Below, in pieces: positions 32,533 through 40,312 of a DNA stretch of 64,000 bases. This stretch comes from Streptosporangium roseum DSM 43021. Lineage in GTDB: Bacteria > Actinomycetota > Actinomycetes > Streptosporangiales > Streptosporangiaceae. Position 1 is the first letter of the stretch. Every line of letters starts with the position of its first letter. The notes below the pieces were generated by a model. It saw only the letters and a program-made list of their open reading frames with translations, had not been told where the DNA came from and did not search any database. The stretch is from NCBI RefSeq assembly GCF_000024865.1, contig NC_013595.1, forward strand, positions 8,866,001-8,930,000, in the 5' to 3' direction. Position numbers and translations under genes: made by a program.

Positions 32533-34713
32533 TCACTCCTCGGGCTGGACCGCCGGCCCGGCCGCCGCCTCCGGCCCCTCGGCCAGGAGGACCCGGAGAC
32601 CCTCCTCGTCGAGGATCGGCACGCCGAGCTTGACCGCCTTGTCGAACTTGGATCCGGCGTTCTCGCCCGCGACCAGGAAGGCGGTCTTCTTCGACACCGA
32701 ACTCGACACCTTGCCGCCCCGGGCCGCCAGGGCCGCGCCCGCCTCGTCGCGGGTGAAGGCCTCCAGCGTGCCGGTCACCACGAAGGTGAGCCCGGCCAGG
32801 GTCTGCGGGAGCTGATCCGTGGGCGGCTCGTCCTCCATCCGGACCCCCGCGGCCTTCCACCGGTCGACGATCTCCCGGTGCCAGTCGACCTCGAACCAGT
32901 CGCGGATCGCGGCGGCCACCCGGGGGCCGACGCCCTCGACGGCGGCGAGCTCCTCCTCCGAGGCGGCCGCGATCGCGTCGATCGAGCGGAACTCGGCGGC
33001 GATGGCCTGGGCGGTGGGCGGTCCGACGTGCCGGATGGAGAGCGCGACCAGGACCCGCCAGACCGGCTGGTCCTTGGCCTTCTCCAGCTCCTCCAGCATC
33101 TTCTCGGCGTTCTTGCTCGGCTCGCCGCTCTGGTTGGCGAAGAAGGCGACAACCTTGGGATCGCCCGTCTCCGGGTCGGTCTTGGGCAGGCCGGTGTCGG
33201 GGTCGCGGACGACCGACCGGATCGGCAGCAGCCGCTCGATGGTCAGGTCGAACAGGTCGGCCTCGGTGCGGACCGGGGGCTCCTGGGGCGGCAGCGGCTG
33301 GGTCAGCGCGGTGGCCGCCACGTAGCCCAGGCCCTCGATGTCGAGGGCCCTGCGCCCGGCGGCGAAGAAGATCCGCTCGCGGAGCTGGGCGGGGCACGCC
33401 CTGGTGTTGGGGCAGCGCAGGTCGGCGTCGCCCTCCTTCTCGTAGGCCAGCGCGGTGCCGCACTCCGGGCAGTGCGTCGGCATCGTGAACTCGCGCTCGG
33501 TGCCGTCACGCAGGTCCACGACCGGCCCGACGATCTCGGGGATGACGTCGCCCGCCTTGCGCAGCACCACGGTGTCGCCGATGCGCACGCCCTTGCGAGC
33601 GACCTCCGAGCCGTTGTGGAGCGTGGCGCGCTCGACCGTGGAACCGGCCACGACGATCGGCTCCATGACGCCGTACGGCGTGACCCGGCCGGTCCGGCCC
33701 ACTCCCACCTGGATGTCCAGGAGCTTGGTGTTGACCTCCTCGGGCGGGTATTTGTAGGCGATCGCCCAGCGGGGCGCCCGGCTGGTGGAGCCGAGGTTGT
33801 TCTGGAGCTCGATGCGGTCCACCTTCACCACGACGCCGTCGATCTCGTAGGCCGGGTCGTGGCGGTGCTCGCGGTAGAACTCGATGAAGGCGTTGATGCC
33901 GTCGAGGTCGTCGACGACCTTGTAGAGATCGCTGACCGGCAGGCCGAACTCCCGGAGCCGCTCGTAGACCCCGGACTGGGTCCGGGGCAGGGCGGTCCCC
34001 TCCCACCTGCCCACGCCGTGCACGATCAGGTGCAGCGGGCGCTGCGCGGTGATCCGCGGGTCCTTCATCCGCAGCGAGCCGGCGGCCGAGTTGCGCGGGT
34101 TGGCGAACGGCGCCTTGCCCGCCGCGACGAGCTGCTCGTTGAGCTTCACGAACCCGTCGACGGGCATGTAGACCTCGCCCCGGATCTCGACCAGGTCGGG
34201 CACGTCGTCACCGGCCAGGCGGTGCGGCACACCGGCGACGGTGCGCACGTTGGCCGTCACGTCGTCGCCCACGCGTCCGTCGCCCCGGGTCGCGCCCCGG
34301 ACCAGGCGGCCCTTCTCGTAGACCAGGGCGATGGCCAGGCCGTCGATCTTCAGCTCGCACAGGTAGGGGGCCGGGTCACGCTCGGCCAGCCGTTCGGCCC
34401 GCGCCTGCCAGGAGGCGAGATCGTCGGCGTTGAACGCGTTGTCCAGGCTCTCCATCCGCTGCAGGTGGGCGACCGGCGTGAAGTCGCTGGAGATCGGCGC
34501 GCCGACCTTCTGCGTGGGCGAGTCGGGCGTGCGCAGGCTCGGGTGCTCCTCCTCGATGCCGCGCAGCTCGCGCATCCACGTGTCGTACTGGGCGTCGCTC
34601 ACGGTGGGCGAGTCGAGCACGTGATAGCGCCAGTTGGCCTGCTCGACCAGCTCGGTCAGCTCCGCGTGCCGATCCAGCGCCGCCACCGGCACACCCTCGA
34701 CCTCAGCACCCAT
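32533..34713 (-). CDS. ligA: NAD-dependent DNA ligase
   Basis: About 726 aa. It joins nicks in replication and repair, using NAD+. Domains in order: Ia (HAELTELVEQANWRYHV), adenylation with active-site Lys in CELKIDGLAIAL (about residue 122), OB fold, a four-Cys zinc finger (CPECGTALAYEKEG...CPNTRACPAQ), helix-hairpin-helix repeats, and C-terminal BRCT (LTFVVTGTLEAFTRDEAGAA). The HhH region carries a ~30-residue insertion (about residues 480-525, RSVVRDPDTGLPKTDPETGD). The ATG at 34713 has GGGGAG upstream; an ATG 30 bases earlier is possible. Confidence 0.96.
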   Translation of the reverse strand: MGAEVEGVPVAALDRHAELTELVEQANWRYHVLDSPTVSDAQYDTWMRELRGIEEEHPSLRTPDSPTQKVGAPISSDFTPVAHLQRMESLDNAFNADDLASWQARAERLAERDPAPYLCELKIDGLAIALVYEKGRLVRGATRGDGRVGDDVTANVRTVAGVPHRLAGDDVPDLVEIRGEVYMPVDGFVKLNEQLVAAGKAPFANPRNSAAGSLRMKDPRITAQRPLHLIVHGVGRWEGTALPRTQSGVYERLREFGLPVSDLYKVVDDLDGINAFIEFYREHRHDPAYEIDGVVVKVDRIELQNNLGSTSRAPRWAIAYKYPPEEVNTKLLDIQVGVGRTGRVTPYGVMEPIVVAGSTVERATLHNGSEVARKGVRIGDTVVLRKAGDVIPEIVGPVVDLRDGTEREFTMPTHCPECGTALAYEKEGDADLRCPNTRACPAQLRERIFFAAGRRALDIEGLGYVAATALTQPLPPQEPPVRTEADLFDLTIERLLPIRSVVRDPDTGLPKTDPETGDPKVVAFFANQSGEPSKNAEKMLEELEKAKDQPVWRVLVALSIRHVGPPTAQAIAAEFRSIDAIAAASEEELAAVEGVGPRVAAAIRDWFEVDWHREIVDRWKAAGVRMEDEPPTDQLPQTLAGLTFVVTGTLEAFTRDEAGAALAARGGKVSSSVSKKTAFLVAGENAGSKFDKAVKLGVPILDEEGLRVLLAEGPEAAAGPAVQPEE

Positions 34714-34843
34714 CGCCAGCTCTCCCCTCATCGATCCGACCAAGGGAAACGCTATCGCCGGACACCGACATCCCGCGGCGGCCTTACCCGGAGATGGGCA
34801 ATCCCCCCGGCCCCGCCCTCCAGTCCGGAGGTGCCGGCCGCGC

Positions 34844-35848
34844 TCACTCCCCGGGGTCGTCTCTCAGCACGCGGGCCGCCTCCCGCACCTTGGCCAGAGC
34901 CGCCCTGGCGTAGCCGGGCGAGGCTCCGGCCAGCCCGCAGGCGGGGGTGAGCACGACCTGCGAGGCCAGGGTGGCGACGGGGAAGCCGAGGCGGCGCCAG
35001 AGTTTGACGGCGGGCTTGGCGACCACGTCGACGTCGGGCAGCCGGGAGTCGACGCCGGGCACCACGCCGAGGAAGAAGGCCGTCCCCGCCTCGATCGCCT
35101 CCCCGATCGCGTCCTCGTCGCGCCGCCTGAGCAGGGAGGCGTCCAGCGAGATGCCGCCGGCGCCCGCCGCGCGGAGCACGCCGAAGGGCACTCCGGGGGC
35201 GCAGCAGTGCACGACCGTGAACGCGCCCTCGGGCAGCACCTCCCCGAGCCGCTCGGCGGCGATCGGGGCCTCGACGGCGGCCAGCCGCCCGAAACCCGAC
35301 GCGGTCGGCACCGTGCCGGCGAGGACGCCGGGCAGGCCGGGCTCGTCGAGCTGGACCACGATCTGCGAGGCGCCCGGCACCCTGCGGCGCACGTCGGCGA
35401 CGTGCGCGGCGAGCCCTTCGGCGAAGGAGCCCACCAGGTCGCGCACGGCCCCGGGGTCGGCGAGCGTCTTGTCGCCGTGGCGCAGCTCGACCGCCCCGGC
35501 CAGCGTCCACGGCCCGCACACCTGGATCTTGAAGGGCCCCTCGTATCCCTGGGCCGACTCCTCCAGCGCGTCGAGGTCGCGTACGAGGTGGTCGCGGGCC
35601 CGCTTGAAGTCGCGCCCCGGGCGGTCGGCGAACCGCCAGCCGGACGGCTGCACCTCCACCGCCAAGTCCACCAGCAGCGACGCGGTGCGCCCGATCAGGT
35701 CGGCGCCCACCCCGCGCGCGGGCAGCTCCGGCAGGTACGGCAGCGCGGGCAGCTCTCCGAAGACGACCCTGATCGCCTCCGCGTGGTCCGCCCCCGGGTG
35801 CGACCCGACGCCGGTGGCGGTCGCCTCGCCCCACGGATATTCGCTCAT
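34844..35848 (-). CDS. Cobalamin-independent methionine synthase family protein (MetE C-domain like)
   Basis: About 334 aa, matching only the catalytic C-terminal half of MetE, as in the single-domain family. It starts WGEATATGVGSHPGADHAEA; FKIQVCGPWTLAGAVELR, VVQLDEPGLPGVLAGT, VVHCCAPGVPFGVL and VVLTPACGLAGASPGYA give the expected Zn-binding His and Cys residues. It may methylate homocysteine or a related thiol; many actinobacterial members are annotated as methionine synthases without direct proof. The ATG at 35848 is preferred. It is divergent from the mycosin gene, with a 204-bp spacer. Confidence 0.85.
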   Translation of the reverse strand: MSEYPWGEATATGVGSHPGADHAEAIRVVFGELPALPYLPELPARGVGADLIGRTASLLVDLAVEVQPSGWRFADRPGRDFKRARDHLVRDLDALEESAQGYEGPFKIQVCGPWTLAGAVELRHGDKTLADPGAVRDLVGSFAEGLAAHVADVRRRVPGASQIVVQLDEPGLPGVLAGTVPTASGFGRLAAVEAPIAAERLGEVLPEGAFTVVHCCAPGVPFGVLRAAGAGGISLDASLLRRRDEDAIGEAIEAGTAFFLGVVPGVDSRLPDVDVVAKPAVKLWRRLGFPVATLASQVVLTPACGLAGASPGYARAALAKVREAARVLRDDPGE

Positions 35849-36052
35849 GCCCGCTCCCAGCCACATATGTCGGGAAACGATCGATCACCGGCGCGCCTGT
35901 CGGCCCGTCCGCCTCGCTCGTTCGACAGCCAGCTTAGGACCGCCGGGCGCCGCCGCTCACCTGAGCGATCGCGCGTGGCCCGTCCCGTCGTGACAACGCT
36001 TGATCAAGTTGAGTAGGGTTCTGGCGGTCTTTCACCCGCATTGGGGGAACAC

Positions 36053-37213
36053 ATGGTGATCGGTCGGATGCTCGCCGCGGTGTCGCTGCTGACGGCGGCC
36101 ACGGTGTCGGCGGCTCCGGCGGTCGCGTCCGCCGCGGCGGCGCCCGAGAAGTGCGCCCCCGAGCGCGGCACGGTGAGCATCGCGGAGTCATGGGGCCAGA
36201 AGCGGCTCAACCTGCCCGAGGTGTGGCGGCTGACCAAGGGAGCCGGGGTGACCGTCGCGGTCCTCGACAGCGGCCTGGACACCACGCATCCCCAGTTGAG
36301 GGGGGCCCGCGCGGAGGACGTCACCGGCACCGGGCCGCGCGACTGCTACGGCCACGGCACCGCGGTGGCGGGCATCATCGCCGCCGTCCCGCACGCCCGG
36401 GTCCTCTTCTCCGGGGTCGCGCCGGCGGTGAAGCTGGTCTCCGTCAAATACACCGTGGAGCGCAGCGGAGAGGTCGGCAGGCTGGTCCAGGCCGTCGCCA
36501 AGGCCGTCGAGCTCGGCGCCGACGTGATCAACGTGTCGACCCAGGCGGCCGACCAGCCCGACCTGAGCAACGCCATCGCCTACGCGCTGTCCAAGGACGT
36601 GGTGGTGGTCGCCGCGGCCGGCAACGTCAACAAGGACGACGGCTCCCCCGTGCCCGCCTATCCGGCCTCCTACGCCGGCGTGCTGTCCGTCGGCTCCGCC
36701 GGTCCCGACGGGCGCAGAGCCGACTCCTCGAACCCGATCACGCCCGTCACCGTGCTGGCTCCCGGCACGGACCTCACCGCCCCCTGGCCCTTCCAGGTCT
36801 ACGCGGAGAAACGGGAGGGCACCAGCTTCGCCGCGGCGTACGTGTCCGGGGTCGCCGCGCTGGTCCGCTCCCGCTATCCGGAGCTGAGCCAGGCGGAGGT
36901 GGTGCGGCGCATCGCGCTGACCGCGGACGGCGGCTCCGGGACCGGCACCGGAAAGGGGATGGTCAACCCGCTGCAGGCCGTCTCGGCGATCCTGTCGTCG
37001 GAGGCGGTGGCGCTCGCGCCGCCGGAGCCCGCCCCGCTGGCGGCCGACGCGATCCGGCAGGCGCCGCCGGAGGACACCCGGAGCATTTCGGTCGCCACGT
37101 GGATCGCCCTGCTGTCGCTCGCCGCCGTCATTCTGATCGCCCTGGGTAGCGTCACGATTCCGGCGGGACGTCGTCGCAGGTGGCAGCCGGGAGCCCTGGA
37201 TAACAGATCGTGA
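36053..37213 (+). CDS. mycP: Mycosin (type VII secretion subtilisin-like protease)
   Basis: About 386 aa. The signal peptide (LAAVSLLTAATVSAAPAVAS) leads to an S8 protease domain with a complete triad: Asp72 (AVLDSGLD), His101 (CYGHGTAVAG) and Ser258 (EGTSFAAAYVSGVAAL). A Pro-rich stretch and a C-terminal membrane helix (WIALLSLAAVILIALGSV) with a short basic cytoplasmic tail follow. That layout is the MycP design, which caps and stabilises the ESX membrane complex. ATG 36053 has GGGGGA 6 bases upstream. It is the first T7SS gene of the locus, and two pseudokinase genes follow on the same strand. Confidence 0.92.
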   Translation: MVIGRMLAAVSLLTAATVSAAPAVASAAAAPEKCAPERGTVSIAESWGQKRLNLPEVWRLTKGAGVTVAVLDSGLDTTHPQLRGARAEDVTGTGPRDCYGHGTAVAGIIAAVPHARVLFSGVAPAVKLVSVKYTVERSGEVGRLVQAVAKAVELGADVINVSTQAADQPDLSNAIAYALSKDVVVVAAAGNVNKDDGSPVPAYPASYAGVLSVGSAGPDGRRADSSNPITPVTVLAPGTDLTAPWPFQVYAEKREGTSFAAAYVSGVAALVRSRYPELSQAEVVRRIALTADGGSGTGTGKGMVNPLQAVSAILSSEAVALAPPEPAPLAADAIRQAPPEDTRSISVATWIALLSLAAVILIALGSVTIPAGRRRRWQPGALDNRS

Positions 37214-37286
37214 AAGACATGTGAAATCAGTGAATTTCAGGGTCGATATTTGCTTTGATAGCCCTAGATCAACTTATTAGCAGCTT

Positions 37287-37850
37287 TATCGGTAGCTGAG
37301 GTGGAAGGATTGCAATGGGGGATTTCAACCCATTACTGCCAGAGGATCCGGAACGCGTAGGCGTCCACATCCTCGTCGGGCGGCTCGGCCAGGACCCTCA
37401 GCAGGCCGTGTACCTGGGCCACCTGCCCGACGAGGAAACCCTCCGCGTCATCCGCGTACTCGCCCCGCGCCCGGAAGCCACCCCCCAGGCCCGCGAGCAG
37501 ATCACCAACGGACTGCACGCCGCCAAACGCGTCTCCGGCGCCCACACCGCCAAACTCATCGAAGTCGGCTGGTTCGACGACTCCCCCTACATCGTCCGCG
37601 AGCACGTCGAAGGCCGCTCCCTGCGCCAGGCCGTCACCGCCGACGGCCCCCTGACCGGCGACGCCCTCGAACACCTCGCCGTCACCACCCTCACCGCACT
37701 CACCGCCATCCACCTGGCCGGCCTCACCCACGACGCCCTCACCCCCGACACCGTCATCCTCGGCCCCGACGGACCCCGCGTCTGCGACATCGGCCTCGGC
37801 ATCACCAGCGGCGAACCCGACTACCGCGCCCCCGAAAACCTGCACGCCGA
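37287..37850 (+). repeat. 564-bp block identical to 39749-40312
   Basis: It includes the last 28 bp before the start codon and the first 178 codons of the twin gene. By line-by-line reading I found no difference. Perfect synonymous identity points to very recent duplication or gene conversion. Confidence 0.93.
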
Positions 37851-39495
37851 ACTCAACCCCGGCGCCGCCCCCACCGCGGGCAGGCCCGCGGACCTCTTCT
37901 CCTGGGCCGCCGCCCTCGCCTACGCCGCCACCGGGAAGCCGCCCTTCGGCGGAGAGCTCCCCCGCGTCATGGAAGGGCCCGCCGACCTCACCGGCATCCC
38001 CGCCGAGCTCGCCGCCCTCCTGGCCTCGTGCCTCGACAAGAACCCTCACGCACGCCCCGACACCAAGGCCGCCATGCTCCGCCTCCTCGGCGAGCAGTCG
38101 GCGGTCCTGATCACCGGGGACGACACGTGGCAGGACGAGGCGCTGCCGGCCGTACCGCAGCAGCCGGCTCCCGCGCAGGCGCCGCCGCCGGCCGGCTGGG
38201 GCGCACCGCCGCTCCCGCAGGACCCGGCTCCCCCGGCGCAGGCGACGTTCGTCCTGCGGGGAGCGGCCCAGCCCGGCGAGCGGCCGAAGCGCGGCGGCTT
38301 CTCCCTCGTGCTGGTCGCCTGCGTCGGCGTGGTCGCCCTGCTGTCCGGACTCGGCCTGTGGGCCGCCGGGAGCTACACCTCCCTCGGTGAGGCGGAACGG
38401 GCGGCCGCCAACGCCGCCGCCGCTCCCCACGCGTCCTTGGGACTGGTCGACCAGGGCCAGCAGGGGCCGGGACAGCCCCAGGGCGACGGGCAGGGCATCG
38501 GCGTCGGCGACGGCGTCGGAGAAGAGCCTCCGGACAAGGTGACCGTGCCCTGGGGCGCCACGACCGACCCGCAGAACCCGGATGTCGGGCCGATGCAGCT
38601 GAACACGGGCAGCCCGACGGTTCCGGCCCCGTCGATGACCTCGTTCGTCACCCCGCCGGCGATCCCGACCAACGCGCCCGTGCCGCCGACCGCGGTTCCG
38701 ACCGCGGCCCCGACGGCGCCCCCGGCCCCGACGGCCACGCCGTCCCCGAGCACGACCGCGACCGTGACCGTCACCCCGACCCCGAGCGCGACCCCGACGC
38801 CGCCCAGGGTCGATCCGACCCCGGCCCCGACGGCCACGCCGTCCCCGAGCACGACGCCCAGGCCGAGCGAGCCCGCCACGGAGACGCCCGCTCCGGCACC
38901 GAGCGAGCCCGCCACGGAGACGCCGACCGCCAAGCCGACGCCTCCCGCGGTGGCCCCCAAGCCGACGCCGAAGCCATCCGCGACACAGACGGCCACGGTC
39001 AGGCCGACGCCTCCCGCGGCGACCCCCAAGCCGACGCCGAAGCCGTCATCGCCGCCCCCGGTCGTCGAGCCGACGCAGCCTCCGGCGCCCACCGTCAAAC
39101 CGACACCGCCTCCGGCGACCACCAAGCCGACGCAGAGTCCGGCGAAGTCGGCTCCGCCGGCCGCGCGTTCCAACCCCTACACCCCGCAGCAGGCCTGTGG
39201 ATCGGGCTACTACGTGCAGCGCTCCGCCTCCTTCCCCGGCGGAACCACCTACCAGCTCTACAACACCTCCACCGGCTCCAACTGCGTCGTCACCATGAAG
39301 ACCGCCGACGTGGGCACCGCCACCTCGGTCTGGGCCACCCTCGAAGTCCAGGGCGGCAGCAGCAAGACCGACCGCGGCAACTTCGAGTACTACGCCGGAG
39401 GCGTCATCCTGTCCTCCAAGGGCAAGTGCGTCCGCTTCAGCGGCGGCGGCCCCGGCGGCAGCACCGGCACCTCCAGCTGGGCCAACTGCGGATGA
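37315..39495 (+). CDS. Membrane pseudokinase with Pro/Thr stalk and SapA-like C-terminal domain (twin 1)
   Basis: About 726 aa. Residues 1-270 have a Ser/Thr kinase-like fold, but the VAIK Lys is Arg47, and the HRDLKPxN loop reads HDALTPDT (139-146), replacing the catalytic Asp with Ala141 and Asn with Thr146. DFG is DIG and APE is intact. It is therefore a likely pseudokinase. One membrane helix (FSLVLVACVGVVALLSGLGL, about 325-345) is followed by a long stalk of TPTP/TPKPTPKP repeats and an extracellular ~108-residue domain (CGSGYYVQRSASFP...YQLYNTSTGSNCVVTMK...FEYYAGG) resembling spore-associated protein A of Streptomyces. It lies in the T7SS locus next to mycosin; its role is unknown. Confidence 0.85.
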   Translation: MGDFNPLLPEDPERVGVHILVGRLGQDPQQAVYLGHLPDEETLRVIRVLAPRPEATPQAREQITNGLHAAKRVSGAHTAKLIEVGWFDDSPYIVREHVEGRSLRQAVTADGPLTGDALEHLAVTTLTALTAIHLAGLTHDALTPDTVILGPDGPRVCDIGLGITSGEPDYRAPENLHAELNPGAAPTAGRPADLFSWAAALAYAATGKPPFGGELPRVMEGPADLTGIPAELAALLASCLDKNPHARPDTKAAMLRLLGEQSAVLITGDDTWQDEALPAVPQQPAPAQAPPPAGWGAPPLPQDPAPPAQATFVLRGAAQPGERPKRGGFSLVLVACVGVVALLSGLGLWAAGSYTSLGEAERAAANAAAAPHASLGLVDQGQQGPGQPQGDGQGIGVGDGVGEEPPDKVTVPWGATTDPQNPDVGPMQLNTGSPTVPAPSMTSFVTPPAIPTNAPVPPTAVPTAAPTAPPAPTATPSPSTTATVTVTPTPSATPTPPRVDPTPAPTATPSPSTTPRPSEPATETPAPAPSEPATETPTAKPTPPAVAPKPTPKPSATQTATVRPTPPAATPKPTPKPSSPPPVVEPTQPPAPTVKPTPPPATTKPTQSPAKSAPPAARSNPYTPQQACGSGYYVQRSASFPGGTTYQLYNTSTGSNCVVTMKTADVGTATSVWATLEVQGGSSKTDRGNFEYYAGGVILSSKGKCVRFSGGGPGGSTGTSSWANCG
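39152..39493 (+). repeat. 342-bp block identical to 41743-42084
   Basis: It encodes the SapA-like C-terminal domain of both twins. Identity ends inside the stop codon region (TGA in twin 1, TAA in twin 2) and starts abruptly at the end of the Pro/Thr stalk. Confidence 0.93.
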
Positions 39496-39573
39496 CATCC
39501 CCGACCCGGAACGGCCGGGCACCGACCGACCTGAAAGCGGAGGCGTAACGGGGCTGACCGCGCCCCGTCGCCG

Positions 39574-39614
39574 GAAGGCCCTCTCCCCAGAAAGCGCAAG
39601 GGGCGGGGGCCTTC
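39574..39614 (+). terminator. Terminator after twin 1
   Basis: GAAGGCC (39574-39580) pairs with GGCCTTC (39608-39614), and CCCC (39585-39588) with GGGG (39600-39603), in a long stem with one internal loop. It lies 79 bp after the stop; TCTCCGTT follows. Confidence 0.6.
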
Positions 39615-39748
39615 TCCGTTGCCCGGACCTCCTCTCGGAGGGCTGAGAGGGGATCGCGGCCGATTCGGATCGGAACTGACGTCTGAAATCGACCATTTTG
39701 GTGTGACAAATTTGGTTGGATGTTGCTAGATCGTCCGATAGTGATACC

Positions 39749-40312
39749 TATCGGTAGCTGAGGTGGAAGGATTGCAATGGGGGATTTCAACCCATTACTG
39801 CCAGAGGATCCGGAACGCGTAGGCGTCCACATCCTCGTCGGGCGGCTCGGCCAGGACCCTCAGCAGGCCGTGTACCTGGGCCACCTGCCCGACGAGGAAA
39901 CCCTCCGCGTCATCCGCGTACTCGCCCCGCGCCCGGAAGCCACCCCCCAGGCCCGCGAGCAGATCACCAACGGACTGCACGCCGCCAAACGCGTCTCCGG
40001 CGCCCACACCGCCAAACTCATCGAAGTCGGCTGGTTCGACGACTCCCCCTACATCGTCCGCGAGCACGTCGAAGGCCGCTCCCTGCGCCAGGCCGTCACC
40101 GCCGACGGCCCCCTGACCGGCGACGCCCTCGAACACCTCGCCGTCACCACCCTCACCGCACTCACCGCCATCCACCTGGCCGGCCTCACCCACGACGCCC
40201 TCACCCCCGACACCGTCATCCTCGGCCCCGACGGACCCCGCGTCTGCGACATCGGCCTCGGCATCACCAGCGGCGAACCCGACTACCGCGCCCCCGAAAA
40301 CCTGCACGCCGA
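39749..40312 (+). repeat. 564-bp block identical to 37287-37850
   Basis: Twin-2 copy of the 5' block. The upstream 200 bp (39550-39748) are unrelated to those before twin 1, so the border is sharp at TATCGGTAGCTGAGG. Confidence 0.93.
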